Origin: Saturnia japonica
Taxonomy: Eukaryota > Arthropoda > Insecta > Lepidoptera > Saturniidae
Assembly (NCBI GenBank): GCA_033032175.1
Contig: CM065316.1
Location: 2,140,115-2,204,114 of the forward strand
Length of the DNA stretch: 64,000 nt
Reading direction: 5' to 3'
Positions 1-11,620 of this stretch are shown here, piece after piece. The translations under genes were made by a program, and so were the position numbers. The notes beneath the pieces were generated by a model. It was not told where the DNA came from, did not search any database, and saw nothing but the letters and a program-made list of their open reading frames with translations. Positions within the stretch are counted from its first letter, which is position 1. Each line of letters opens with the position of its first letter.

Positions 1-640
1 TGGTGTGTACCGTCCAATCATAACAATGCCCACCGAAATAATAATCCTTTAAGGGACTATGCCGACGTTACAACCTGCGGGTTTTTTTCCGCGCGGGTAT
101 GCCACCGGCATATGCCGCTCTAATCGGCAGCCAAGACGTGAGAATCATTTCATTTGTGACAGTTGCCGAGCCGCCGCCATAGTGTGTAAGACTTAACAAT
201 CATTGCGTCAGTACAACTAGAATTTATTAAAAATCATTAAAGTATATAGCAGCGGGAGCGTGAGTGTTTCAACACTCATTGATTAATTATTTTTACTTTT
301 CAGTTGTTGTCTATAGTGCCTAAATCGATATACAAATAACAATAGCGCTCTGTCTAACTCTCCATAACTAAATGCTAAAAATGTTATAATTTAAAGGAGT
401 ATTATAACATAATAAAATTAATATCCCTTTAAAAATACAATTAAACTGTAAAATTAGTTCATAAGGGCGCCTAAGGAACGCCCGTTTAAAAAAACGTTCT
501 TATTATTTTAATTTATGTAAGCACAAAAACGACATTAGAACAAAATCCATGCTCCATGTATAAACAGCATTAATCCTTGTTACTATTTAACATAACATAT
601 GTCATTTGCCAATATGTTTAAAGGGAACAAAGGATTGTGT
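1..640. other. Unassigned left flank
   Basis: No gene or family copy was recognised. A short GC-rich patch at about 65-150 contains small inverted repeats around ccggcatatgcc and stands out from the AT-rich surroundings. It could be the decayed end of a mobile element. Confidence 0.4.
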
Positions 641-649
641 TGATTACAT

Positions 650-880
650 CATATGTTCCAGCAGTACATGGTAAGCACAGTATAATCCAAAAACAACGGC
701 GACAACTGAGAGGTCTGAAATCCATCGACGGTCACCGCTGTCATGCCGGACTACATAAATGGTTCTACAGTTTCATGGAAGAAAAAAAAACGAACTTTAT
801 AGTTCGTGCCGAGATGGAAGCTACCGTAAAACTGTGGCACCGAAACCCAACTCGTTTTGTAAAAAGGAGAGGCGAGTATT
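650..880 (+). mobile_element. Family A interspersed repeat, copy 1
   Basis: It shares the block 'catggtaagcacagtataa', a 'gacggtcaccgctgtcat' core and 'ccggactacat' with seven other places in the window (3345, 7184, 9595, 16690, 27850, 50038, 59930). An 81-codon ORF at 637-882 runs through it. It has no known domain and is not conserved as protein in the other copies, so I treat it as chance. The better-preserved copies begin with 'atagtagca' and end near a 'ctaccatccc' block. Confidence 0.7.
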
Positions 881-984
881 AAATTGAATAGCTCTTCAGA
901 ACACGCTTCTGTTGAAGCTGCTCGATGTATTTGGTAACGTCTGCATCATTAACAATGCTAACAGCCCGTCTCTGCTACCTGTTT

Positions 985-1332
985 ATATATATCATTTTAT
1001 TATTATATGGGAAAAAACTTTGGACACCTTTTTAATTGTATTGCATGCTCGGAAGTCTGTGAGAGTTGGCATGGTTAAAGTTTATATGGCAAAGGAGTGC
1101 AGAAAGTTAAAATTTATCTATAATATCTGTTACTAATACATTAAAATAAATAATACTGCGAATTGTAACACGACCAGTTCCATTGAACTTAGACTCCAAA
1201 AAATATTGACATTGTCACACAATGAAAAGTGACAGCAACTGATATAATATTCATTGTTTAGGTTCATGGATACTGCAAATGTCAAACAGAAAATAGTTTA
1301 TGGTCGAATTTCGATCATTGGGCGACCTCTAG
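985..1332 (+). mobile_element. Family I Helitron-like element, copy 1
   Basis: The element ends at 1329-1332 in CTAG followed by T, just after a hairpin of the type 'ggtcgaatttcgatc'. That matches the 3' end of lepidopteran non-autonomous Helitrons. The body matches the copies at 14624, 21043-21536 and 30862, for example 'aaggagtgcagaaagtt' and 'gacatttgcagt' (reverse complement here). The 5' end is degraded and its position is approximate. It has no coding capacity. Confidence 0.7.
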
Positions 1333-1988
1333 TATTAATAACTATCTGTTCTATGTTGTAATAGTAAGTACTTGTTAAATGACTATGCGAGAATAATTGT
1401 TCCAATGTTCCATCTTGTAGGTAAATAATATAAATATCTTTGTTTCTAATCGAACAAAATTTTTGCCATATAAGCTTTCTTAAAGTGAAATTACTTTTAT
1501 TTACTAGACGTTTTAAAAACGACAGTGCGAACTTTATAGAAATACATAATTAAAAGGAAAAAAGATACTGCCACTTAACAAGTGACGTCTCTCAAAGCAA
1601 AGTTAAAACAAACAATCTTTGTATTCTGTAATTTATTCAAATAAATAAATAAAAATACACACTTAGATATTATGAACACCAAGCTACTCTCTCCAACAAA
1701 TTGAAAACTTACAACCATCCATTCGATTTTAAATCTTACGCCCTCGATATTAGTGATTAAAAGGAACGCAATTAAATGTTTGTAAAATTTTTGCTAGATT
1801 TTCTAAGAAATGTCGCGTCATGCAATGCTTACTAGACAAATATTCGTTTAAATATGTTTCATTGTAAAAATATAGCTGTCCTATTCTTGTTTGCACGTTT
1901 TGTTTGCGTAAGGTATACAAGGTTGTTTTGGATTGTTACAAACGATTGCGTCATTCAAATCAGTTCCAAGATTTAAGTTGTAAAATAT
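1333..1988. other. Unassigned AT-rich stretch
   Basis: No ORF with a recognisable product and no family member was found. Confidence 0.4.
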
Positions 1989-2241
1989 AACATAACATAC
2001 CAACACGCCTGTATCCCCGAAGAGTTAGGCAGAGGTGTACTAATGTACGCCGTGTATGTTTTTTTAGATCCCATGTAATAGCGGACGAACCTATTGCCAT
2101 TAATCGGGCGCAAAGCCAAACTCCGAGCTGCTACTGAGAATTTCGTAGAAAAACCCAATAACACTTTGCTCGACCTGGGAATCAAACCCAGGACCTAGAG
2201 CATAGCAGTCAGCGCTTACGACCACTAAGCTAATGAGACAG
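1989..2241 (-). mobile_element. Family B tRNA-derived SINE, copy 1
   Basis: Read on the minus strand it starts with a tRNA-like head. The A box is 'tagcttagtggtcg' and the B box is 'gggtttgattccc'. A non-tRNA body follows, then a tail like 'aggcgtgttggtatgttatg'. It matches copies at 43511, 57046 and 61356. The tRNA cloverleaf is not intact (no paired acceptor stem), so it is a SINE and not a tRNA gene. Two overlapping minus-strand ORFs here are shadows. Confidence 0.8.
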
Positions 2242-2286
2242 TTAAATATGCTAACAAATTGATTACGAGTGTTTTTATATTGATAA

Positions 2287-2925
2287 CTAGCTGTGCCCCA
2301 CGGTTCCACTCGTGTTAATTTTATCCGACAAACACCGCACCGCCAACGCACAATGTAGTCTATCATAATTGTTCTTCCCGCAAGTACAAATTATTTTAAT
2401 TTTTCATTATCTCGTAAACTAAGTGTCCAAGTAGCATACTCTAAAGAGCAAAATTTAACTTCATAAAATTGTCTTTATGATGAAGTAACTTAAGGTTGTA
2501 AGGATTAATATGCCATGCCCAAAAATAATGATTGTAAATCACTTTTTAATTTACAACATATCTTTGTCACAAAGTATCTTACTGAGGCTTAATGTATAAG
2601 AGATAGGCATATGCTATCGTTAACTTTTTTTTAGATTTACTAAGGACAAATATTTTGTAGAACATTGTATTTCCGTATCATTAACGATTACGCCAACGCA
2701 CGCGGTTAAAGCAGTTCGGGAGGGCCTCGACTTCGACTCGACTTTCGTAACAAAAATCAATAATTAAGGCTATCTGAGAGCTGTAGCGTAATCTTAAATA
2801 GCCTATACTATTCCTCGAGAGTCTGGATATCATACACAAAAATAATTTTTCGAAACCGAATGGTAGTTCCAGGGATCAGCGTGTTTAAACAAACAAAAAA
2901 TCTTTTCTGATTTATTACATTAAAA
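2287..2925 (-). mobile_element. Family E Helitron-like element, copy 1
   Basis: The 3' end on the minus strand is CTAG at 2287-2290, next to a hairpin-forming 'ctgtgccccacggttccac'. The roughly 630 bp body matches 16983-17617 almost throughout, for example 'gaacattgtattt' and the 'ggattaatatgccatgcc' block. The right boundary is approximate because the 5' TC end is decayed. No coding sequence was seen. Confidence 0.75.
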
Positions 2926-3344
2926 TATTTATTAATTTATACATTAAGATGTTTTGTAAGGTGTTGTTTACTTCTTGTTCAGCTTTAAGTATAGAAGTTA
3001 CTAGAAACGAAAAGCCCAAACAATGTAGTAAACAGAAAAAAACAATAAATTTTTCATATTCTTCTCCCGTTTTTATCATTGTTTCTTCCGTTTTATTTCG
3101 CACATCTGTGAAAATTGCAATAAAGTTCAAGATATGCATCGCATATTGATGAAATTTGTCCGGAACAATATCGAAAGAAAGTCTGATAAGGTTCCTTGGT
3201 CTAGAATATGTGGGATTAGGTAGTCTTCCATGTTTTTAATATTGTCCAAACGTGACTGTACTGACGCACTTTTGATACAAAACTTGATTGTTAGATACTT
3301 TAAATACAGTTCGTGAAAATAACTAAGAAGACGTAGATAGCCCT
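2926..3344. other. Unassigned stretch
   Basis: ORFs of 66 and 74 codons overlap on opposite strands (2949-3149 and 2915-3139). Neither resembles a known protein, and each could be chance. Confidence 0.4.
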
Positions 3345-3700
3345 AACGGTTAAACACCAAAAACCCAAGAAAGAAAAAGGGTGTAATAACATCTTCAGGA
3401 CAAACAAGCCAACCTCACCTGCACGTGAACAAGGAAATAACGATAGCGGGATGGTAGAGCTCCCGTGTTGCCCGACTGTGTCGCGACCACCATGCATGTG
3501 GTGAAAAGACCGTCATAGTGACTTATACGTGTCACGTTTCGAGATCAGCCTGTGCATATCCTGTTAAATTAAGCAGGCTGGCATGACAGTGGTGACCGTC
3601 GACAGATTACGATCTCTCGGTGGTCGCCTTCATGTTAGGATTGTACTGTGTTTACCATCAGAAACAGTGCAGTCAATTAACTCTGCTACTATAAAAAAAA
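3345..3700 (-). mobile_element. Family A interspersed repeat, copy 2
   Basis: This is one of the most complete family A copies. Read on the minus strand it opens with 'tttttatagtagcagagtt', then 'tgatggtaaacacagtac', 'gacggtcaccactgtcat', 'atgcatggtggtcgcgac' and 'ctaccatcccgctatcg'. An A/T-rich run sits at its 5' side. No reverse transcriptase, TIR or tRNA-like head was found, so its class is unknown. Confidence 0.75.
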
Positions 3701-4934
3701 ATACATCTATATAATAATCTTAATAGCAAAATATTATAGTATTGAAAAACATAAATATTAATGTTGTAAATTCTAGGATATTTGGTTGACATTATAAGGA
3801 GATTATAATGCATATCTAACTAATAGTATGCATGATGTCACGAAAGGTTCGGTTTCTTAGAACGCAGCCAAGGCGATCCACTCGGCCTGCCTTAGGGCCT
3901 CCGCACACATGCAACAGTTTTGTAACTGCATTTCAAACGCAATTAAATCGCTTATAATTGTCTTCGAATAAATTAGAGAAATCTTTTAACTTTAGACAGC
4001 CGATTTAACAAACAATAGTTAACATTATGTAATTAATTAGGAATATATATTTATTGACTTTCTAATCAGTTAAAAAAAGTTAGCATTAATATAGCTTTTG
4101 GCCACTAAAATAAATTTCAACATTTTCAACAATTCTTTATTTACGAAATAGTTATTTCTTTGATAAAGATATTTCATATCTAGTCCTACTGTTTACAACA
4201 TAAATTTGATCCTCAAATGCATATTAAGAGAGGAAAAGATCTGTATACGTACTATTAAATAATATTTGTTTGCTTACAATTCATACTCATCATAACGTCG
4301 ACATAAATAGATATATGTTTGCACTGAAGACTTATTTGACTGAAAGTAGAAATTGACAAGAAAATACGATAAAAAAAAACCTCCGTCACAAATAACTTAT
4401 CCATTGAGACCATTCCAATGAGCTCAAACACGATAGATACCTCTACTATAAGTTTATGAGGAGTTGGGCAGATTCCAGATGGTGCTGCAGCATCAGGCCA
4501 ATGTTGCCGTATTCTCCTAATATAATTAAAGTAACAATACCAAATTTCGATTTGATCAGACCTGTGGAAGATGCTCACATTCATAAATCAATAGAAAAGA
4601 GCTGATAATCTTCAACCGGCTGAACAGAATTTCTTGAACTATAGCTAAAAACACTCGTTGAAGTCTGAAGTCTTCGGTCTTTAAAAAAATAACTAAATGA
4701 AAATCGGTTTAGCCCTTTTGGAGCTACAATGCCACAGATAACACCCACACACGAACACACAGAGATGTTAAACTTAAATACCTCTGATTACATCGGATGC
4801 TAAAAGCATAACTTAGAAATATATTATAAATTTGTAACATAGTAACAATTATTTTCATTAGTGTTCGAGGTAGGTACTTATGACACAGAAATACATGATA
4901 AGATAAATAATAAAAAATGCTAATAACTGCGACT
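3701..4934. other. Unassigned stretch with one small repeat fragment
   Basis: Around 4690-4760 the text 'aaaatcggtttagccc...ggagctacaatgccacaga' resembles the interior of common lepidopteran dispersed repeats, but no second copy in the window confirms it. The 109-codon minus ORF at 4255-4584 has no recognisable motif. Confidence 0.35.
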
Positions 4935-5155
4935 TTAACGTAGTTGTAACATTGGTGCATTAGCCAGTTCGCGACTTCATTGCAACTACGGCAACAGCCC
5001 AAGCAGAGGTTCGGCCATTTCGGCATCCTTGAGCATGTCGCCACGTTTTTTAAGATGAGTGCCTTAAGCGCTTTCCCCCAAGCCACGGTGAAACTGTAAA
5101 AGCCGTCCGAGGCTCCAGACTCCTCTATGGCGAAAAGTATAGTCAGAGAAAAAAA
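4935..5155 (+). mobile_element. Family K GC-rich A-tailed repeat, copy 1
   Basis: It shares 'gcaacagcccaagc', 'aagtgccttaagcgct'-like text, 'ctgtaaaagccg' and 'tatagtcaga' with the copies at 28335, 39335 and 51660. Each ends in an A-run, here 'gagaaaaaaaatcg'. The A tail suggests a retroposon 3' region. The 169-codon minus ORF at 4724-5233 crosses this repeat and is probably not a gene. Confidence 0.7.
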
Positions 5156-7095
5156 ATCGTAGTGAAATTTAAAAGTAACTGGTATGTAATCCGCCTTTAA
5201 TATTTTGCGCACCTGACTTTTATTCAGTAACACTAATTACCATTTGAACTTTATGGTATCGGAGTGTATATTTTATAGGGTGTAATTGATTACAACTTAT
5301 TTTATCCACTTTATAACAACACATATTAATAATCACAGAACCGCTTAAGCATTGCGACGAATAGTATATCCGTATATCGAAACTAGGGTTGTCACCTATT
5401 ATATTTTATAAGAAAGTATTTGACGTTATTTTGAGCAATTATATACTGCACTTCGGATTTCTAAATTACGTTAAAATACATTATTGCACATTGTTTGGTT
5501 TTTTAAGTATATATTTTTTTCACTTTACGTAAAAGATTAGAAGGTCAGAAAAGTTCAAATATTTTTCCACTGCATATTTTTTTACTATGATATTTTTCGG
5601 TCTACATTTCCTTCACTGTCTATCGATAGTACTGCTAATTGGTTTAACTCTAGGCTGCTCAAACCCAAGCCCACGAGCCTGAAAGTCCTCCGACGTATTT
5701 GAACTTGCCCGCCAACAGCGATTGATTCCCTGATATATATTTTTAAATCTATGTATAAGATAAAGTTTTGTTTAATTGGAACCTCTTTTTTGTTATTGAA
5801 ACTTATGACACTAGTTGGTCTACTGACTGAAATAGAATCTAAATTATACCCCATCTTCAAGATTAATAGGCTACTTGACACAATGTCTTTGGCCCATTAG
5901 ATAAATATTTTCTCTAATATTTGATTTAAGAAACCAATATTTATCGATTTCATATATTAAAAGTATAAGATGGCCCACATGAATGTTCAATTTAAAATTT
6001 GATGTTTTTTGTTAATTTTATTTTGAACTCTGAAAAGCTGTCAACCATGTTGTGTGACGTCATGGGGATCTTAGAAAATTTAATGTCGAATCTTATACGA
6101 GTGAAATTTGCCATATAGTCTATTCTGTGACATTGACATTTATGACATAAGTATCGAGATATTTCCAGTAATGAAGATTTGCTAAAGGTCAAATGTTTAT
6201 TTTCGACCCGTATGAGATATCTAGACTTATGTGGCTGACAGCGTTTTCGCCTGTTTACGAAGAGTAAACTTTTAAAATATGGTAATTTTTAAGGACTACT
6301 TTAAAAAATAGTCAACTAGTCTATGACATTTTATACATAGACGCGTCATACGCCAACACCATTGCACTAAAAACATCCCAATTTAATTCTAAATAGAAAC
6401 TATATGTAATGCTTCCAGTTATACAGTAGGCAAAAAAGAGACAATATGAAAACGTTTATATGTCATTTTTGTTGTTAGAAAGAAATGGATAATACGTGAA
6501 TGAAAGAATGTCGGGCAATTACCTGACTTTAGTATGCCCAAAATAGAACGCGGTTAATGCATCTACACATATAAAAACATCTTAGCAACTAGCGAATTGG
6601 ATAGGCTTAGTCTAACTAAATGATTAATGTATGTAATACCCGTTAGCTAATTGTGAAATTAAATTCATTCAAATTTATATACAGTATGTTACGATATGCG
6701 AAGTAAAGTAGCAGGTGAAAGTAGATTTTATGTTTTTGCAAATTGACATAACGGTTGTACCACACTTCATTCTATAATTAATTAACGTATATAATTTAAT
6801 AAATTAACGCTGAAAATTTAATTAGGTAAAATAATAATCGCCTCCGTTACGACTTACGGTCAATGTACTTTGAGAGAATAATCTAGAAACAGTAAGATGA
6901 AAGTGATAATAGTAAAATGTATTTTTAATCTATACTGATATTTTTAAACTGTATACCTTGTATGTTTGAAGTTGAGCGTGCTAAATCTTCTCAATTACTG
7001 GCCGGATTTGAAACATTTTTTCGTGTTATATATGTAAGTGTAAAGCAAGTTAAACGAGAAAGGACGGCCCATTTCTTTGTTATATATTTATTTAT
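5156..7095. other. Unassigned AT-rich stretch
   Basis: The largest ORF is a 98-codon minus frame at 5585-5881, which has no motif I recognise. The patch at 5640-5720 is a little richer in GC and has no other copy in the window. Nothing else could be supported. Confidence 0.35.
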
Positions 7096-7096
7096 A

Positions 7097-7183
7097 CTAG
7101 CGGTCGCCCAATGATCAAAATTCGACCAGCGACTTTTTAATCATAGACTTTTTTCTGTTTGACATCAGTACATTTCAAACATA
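7097..7183 (-). mobile_element. Family I Helitron-like 3' fragment
   Basis: CTAG lies at 7097-7100, preceded by A, and is followed by 'cggtcgcccaatgatc' and 'attcgaccagcgactttt'. This is the 3' terminus of family I read on the minus strand. Only about 85 bp remain. The element is cut off where a family A copy begins. Confidence 0.7.
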
Positions 7184-7440
7184 ACGGCGCGAAATCCACC
7201 GACGGTCACCGCTGTCAATCCGGTCTGCATTAATTGAACTGGATAAGATCTCGAAACGCGACACGCAAAGGCGAGTCACTATGGCGGGCTTTTCACCAAA
7301 TGTATGGTGGTCGCGAACCAGACGGGCAAAACAGCCCTACCACCCCGTTATCGCCATTTCCTTGTTCGTTGCTCAGCAGGGTGCACCACGTGCAGGTGAG
7401 GTTGGCTTGGTTGTCTGTCTCAGTGTTGAAGATGTAATTC
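7184..7440 (+). mobile_element. Family A interspersed repeat, copy 3
   Basis: It contains 'ccgacggtcaccgctgtca', 'tgtatggtggtcgcgaac' and 'ctaccaccccgttatcgcc', followed by a 'gtgcaggtgaggttggctt' end shared with the 3345 copy. Its 5' part is missing where it joins the family I fragment. Two short plus-strand ORFs over it (7234-7437 and 7281-7526) are incidental. Confidence 0.75.
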
Positions 7441-7565
7441 GACACTCCTTAAACCTTATATTGTCTTTAGAATATTATGTATATACACATTTTTATAAGT
7501 ATTTTTTTGATGTGAAACATCTATAGGCGAGGGGTAAATCTTATTGTTGGCGTGGCGATACAGGA

Positions 7566-7585
7566 CGTGGCGACGCTTCGCCACG
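7566..7585. repeat. Short perfect hairpin
   Basis: CGTGGCGA, then a CGCT loop, then TCGCCACG: an 8-bp perfect stem in AT-rich DNA. It resembles the terminal hairpins of Helitron-like elements, but no CTAG terminus follows directly. Confidence 0.6.
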
Positions 7586-9594
7586 CTATATGATGGTATA
7601 TATTATGTACTATGAATTATGAAATTATAAATATACAATTATGAAAATAATCACTGCAACCCCACTAACCTTCCATAGAACCCCACAGAAAAATAGTCGG
7701 GATACCAGTGGGGCCCCCACTGACCTCCAGGGACCCCTCTTCGATGTTTCACAAGAACCCGTGACGGAATTTTTTTAGTTGTAATTTAATTTTTCTTTTT
7801 TCTTCATGTTCGCGACACCCATATTATATTTAACTTTGTTTTCACCGAACATCCTTCTCGAACGCACCGTGGAAACTGTAACGTCATTTCCCAGTATTAA
7901 CAATCTCATATTTTTCTCTATTTTCTCATTGGTAACGGTACAACCGATCTGCGCCGTTGAAACAATTTTGGCGCAATCTGCCGACTTCCTTAAGACGCTC
8001 CGTGGGAACAATACATTAGAAATTCATACATCTGAACACAGTCACCTGTATAGTGGTAAGTTGTTAAATGATAGATTAGCTGTCGGCTGTTATGAACGCC
8101 AAACGACCGTGTTTGGTATGCTAGCGTGAACATAACTAGCGTTAATTCGTGCATTATCTCATGTTTCTAATTGTATAGTACGTTCAGATAAAATTCATAC
8201 ATAGTTATTAGGGTTGTAAAAAAATATAATATTATAATCTACAATAAGCTTCCTAACCATGTAACCGATTTACCGGACAATAAGACAAAAGGCTGGTTGT
8301 TTAACACGGGGGGCTTGCCGTAAAAAACGAGTCTCTCGCAATAACCCACTGGCTGTGCTATTGGTATAAAGTGTAGGAGCCTCAGAAATCATGTAAATGG
8401 AGTTTTATTGGTAAAATTATTTTATAAGGTGGTTCATTACGTGATATGATAGTGAAGTCTAAAAATGACTCGTTCTTCTCTGTACATCCATGAAAATTTA
8501 TAATCCGCCTGATCGATTTTCTTGTCGGCTCTTGAAAACCCCAATACTGTAGCCATTCCGCACCCGGAATATTCATGAGAGGAAACTTTTTTAAATCTGG
8601 ACCGTCCGCGACCATTTAATCTCCAAGGTGTGAAGTTAACCTTCTTGCCGATAGCGAGCGATGTGATGGTGGAAAGTACACTGAAACAATTCTTCGAAAA
8701 CTACCCATTGTACATTCGGTAGAAAACACACAAGCAGGCGAAGTCTCCCTTAGACTTACTTCTCAAAATCTTCCAACGCTTCTGAAGTTCGTGACCTGCG
8801 TAAGTAAATAAATAAAATCTATTAACTGTTCCAAAAGTTATAATAAAGATCAATCATGTAAAATTAATTATGAATTCTTATAGCTCGTCTTTGACCCAGG
8901 AGTCAAACGAATTTGTTAAATGTAGTTTTATTAACGAATCAGTACACATATATATATACAATATTTATATTATGGTATAGATAGAAAAACATAATCTTAA
9001 TTGAACAGTATATATATATTACAAGTTTCGCTTTCAACGCAGCCAGACTGCAGTAAGCCGTTAATAAACAAAACAAACATTGTACAACTAGAGTCATGTC
9101 GCAAGCCCAAGGACCCGTCTCGAAATAACAGTCTTACTAGAGTCGTGCTATTGCATCGACATAAATATTATATAATGAATACATATAATCGACATTGGAA
9201 TACCGACAATCGATTGTATAGATTTATGACGGTAAAAAAAAAATGCAATAAGAAAATTTGTGTTTTTTTTACTATTCTGCTAAAGATGGATGGCATTAGT
9301 GATGCAGGAGGAAATATCGAAATGAATAAATTCCAATCTGAATCTGTGATTGTAATTACAGACATATTTTTATGTGTTTCTTTTTCCAGACAAGTTCTAA
9401 AAGATGACACTTCGTTACAATGAACTACTTTTTAAGTTACCGATTCGTGTGTTTCTTAAACATATGCGTTAGATCGATATTATAGTTGTAATCTTCGATC
9501 ATTTGATCGAAGGTTGTAATTCAACTTTTAGACGATCCTTTACTTACGAAAGTTGAAACTGCAAAAAATTTTGGAGGTGTTATTGGGAATTCAA
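7586..9594. other. Unassigned stretch
   Basis: A C-rich patch lies at 7665-7745 ('ggggcccccactgacctcc'). Overlapping ORFs of 107 codons (7806-8129, +) and 78 codons (7775-8011, -), a 77-codon minus ORF (8382-8615) and a 140-codon plus ORF (9001-9423) show no domain I recognise. The 8382-8640 block has balanced composition and could be an old element fragment. Confidence 0.35.
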
Positions 9595-9718
9595 AACCTC
9601 ACCTGTAGATGGTGCACCCTGCTAAGTAACGAACGCGGTAATGGCGATAAATGGCGATAGTTGAGTAGATGAGTTGTACAGCCATACATATGGTGAAAAG
9701 CCCGTTATAGTGTTTAAC
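9595..9718 (-). mobile_element. Family A interspersed repeat, copy 4 (partial)
   Basis: It matches the 3' half of family A read on the minus strand. The shared text is 'cactataacgggcttttca', 'atggctgtacaactc' and 'gcaccatctacaggtgagg'. The 5' half is missing. Confidence 0.6.
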
Positions 9719-10394
9719 TTATATTTTATTAATGCAAAATACAACTGATTTTACATTTAGAAAAACACAACAACAAAAAAAAAGAAAGAAAACATAACAT
9801 ATCACTTTTATGAGCTCTTGACTGCCAAACTAGGATTCCCTGTATCTTGGCAGTCGGCTTGCCTCCAAAGTAGATATATTCATGATTGTCGTTCCCATTA
9901 CTAACAAGTTGAGTTGATAGAGAAAAAGAGAGAAACACTAAAATAATAATAAAAGAAACAATGAAATAATAATAATAATGCTACTAATACTACTACTAAC
10001 AATAGATTCTACAAAAAATGAATATAAACACATATTTATAATTGATTATTTAAGCAATTAATGGTTTCCCAATGACTGTACACGTGTCAGTATGCGGGTG
10101 TGCATGTATTACATGTGAGTGTGTCGTGTGTATGGCACTGTATCTATGTTGAAAGGTTATATTGAGTATATTGCATTTATGTATTTAAAAAATAAAAATA
10201 AACATTTTGTTATTTTTATGCGAGTCGCGTTTTGTTATCAGCTGCTGCATATCCAGTTTCTATTTTCGCAAGTCGGTATAACAACAGCGACGTACATTAT
10301 GCTTGATTGATTTTGACTTCATTTGAGCATTACTTTGCTTTCCGCTTCATTGTCATAGTCTTGCAAAATTTAGAAAGATTTAAAAAAGCATTCG
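9719..10394. other. Unassigned stretch with trinucleotide-rich patch
   Basis: An imperfect (AAT/ACT)-rich run lies at about 9955-10010. No gene was recognised. Confidence 0.4.
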
Positions 10395-10697
10395 TTGGTG
10401 TTAAATTTATGAAATGCGGCAATTGCGCATGTGACTTGTATTTAATATTTTTGCGAGAGCTACAGTTTCGCCCACACAGAGATTTCTTGGAAACTTCCAG
10501 AAAACCACAACTCATTGCTGATACAGTACGAACCATACGTTATCCCGTCTCGCAATGCTGCGCCGTCGGCAATCATTTTCTTCCAAATGTTGCGATTATT
10601 GGCATGTTTTTCCTAACAATTCTGGTCGATATTAAAGGAAATCTTGTCGCGTCTCAAACAATCTTTGAAGCGCAATTTAGGAGCACCGCCTTTTGGC
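10395..10697 (-). pseudogene. LINE reverse-transcriptase C-terminal tail (remnant)
   Basis: On the minus strand a reading frame starting at 10697 gives residues like 'GGAPKLRFKDCLRRD', then 'SFNIDQN', a stop codon, 'KHANNRNIWKKMIADGAA', and, in another frame, 'CGRNCSSRKNIKYKSHAQ'. The order 'RGxPxxRxKDCLKRxL...FNID...W...A.DRxxWR' followed by a C-x2-C-G-R...H-like finger is what I remember from the extreme C-terminus of some animal non-LTR retrotransposon polyproteins. Only this tail is present. It contains at least one stop and one frame change and no reverse transcriptase core, so it cannot be functional. The plus-strand 131-codon ORF across it (10307-10702) is a shadow. The family assignment is an inference from remembered motifs. 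Confidence 0.5.
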
Positions 10698-11454
10698 ACT
10701 AACAACCTCGCTCAAATAGTTTGAATAATTCTGCCGCTTATAATATAGTTTTAACTGCTACTGTGATTTGCAAAAAATTAAGCTTTTGTTAGTAAATAAA
10801 AAATCATCCTATGCAAACTTTAAGTTCTTTGCAAGCATTATTGCTAAATATCTGATTAATAACAGCATTGATGGCGCTGATATGTTTCGATATTAAAGAT
10901 GGATTAGCATTATGCATTGGCACACGACCTTTTCTAACTCTGTTTATGGGGGAAGCAAATATCGTTCAATGATCTCAGCAGGATTGCAAAACTTGCTTAT
11001 TATTGCAGGTGAAAATGATTGCTATGAATATAGGTTTTAAGTGGATATTGCAAAGTAAAAACATCAACCCACTTATACAAAAGCACTTTTACATCGTGAA
11101 CTACTATTAAGAAAACCCTTTAGAATTTCTCCTGAAAAAATACATTTTTTAACATTGTCATTGTTCGTACCAAGCCATCTTCATATAACGTCCACAGCTG
11201 GCTTTCTGCCAATAGGCTACTCCCAGTCGATGGCACACCCTTAATGATCACGTCGCTTGGGGCAGTGAGTTTGCAATCGCAAATTGGTTAACGGTATATG
11301 GGTATTTGAGAGTTCAATATCACAATTCTGTACTTAGTATTTTATGAATTTGGTTTACTAAGTCCTCGTTTATCTCGTATCTGAGGCACGCCATTAAACA
11401 ATCTAAATACATTAAAAATTAGGAATAAATTTTGTTAGTAATAATGTTATTCGA
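10698..11454. other. Unassigned stretch
   Basis: No gene was recognised. A patch at 11200-11290 ('tggcacacccttaatgatc') has mixed composition but no second copy in the window. Confidence 0.35.
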
Positions 11455-11620
11455 GTGCATGTATGTTTGTATGTATGTATGTCTATTTCTTTGGCACACT
11501 CTGATGATGACCAATATGATAGTATGTCGTCAGATTCCTCTAAAGTTGCGATTGATATAGCGTATAATATTAAAGTATGACGTCAGCGATTTAAAAAATA
11601 AAGAAAATGTAATTGGGCAT
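11455..11620 (+). mobile_element. Family M dispersed repeat, copy 1 (degraded)
   Basis: It opens with 'tgtatgtatgtatgtcta' and 'ttctttggcacactctg' and ends with a 'tatgacgtc' block, as in the copies at 15905, 37720 and 46855. It is the most diverged of the four. Confidence 0.55.

Noticed and set aside
4724..5233. 169-codon minus-strand ORF, the longest in the window
   Set aside because: It crosses a family K repeat, has no motif I recognise, and its frame is not conserved in other K copies.
8382..8640. Minus-strand ORF as a conserved protein
   Set aside because: The peptide 'DLKKFPLMNIPGAEWLQYWG' looks protein-like, but I could not place it in any family and found no second copy.
9001..9423. 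140-codon plus-strand ORF
   Set aside because: There is low-complexity lysine/asparagine-rich text in places, no domain, and an overlapping 80-codon ORF on the other strand. It is compatible with chance in AT-rich DNA.
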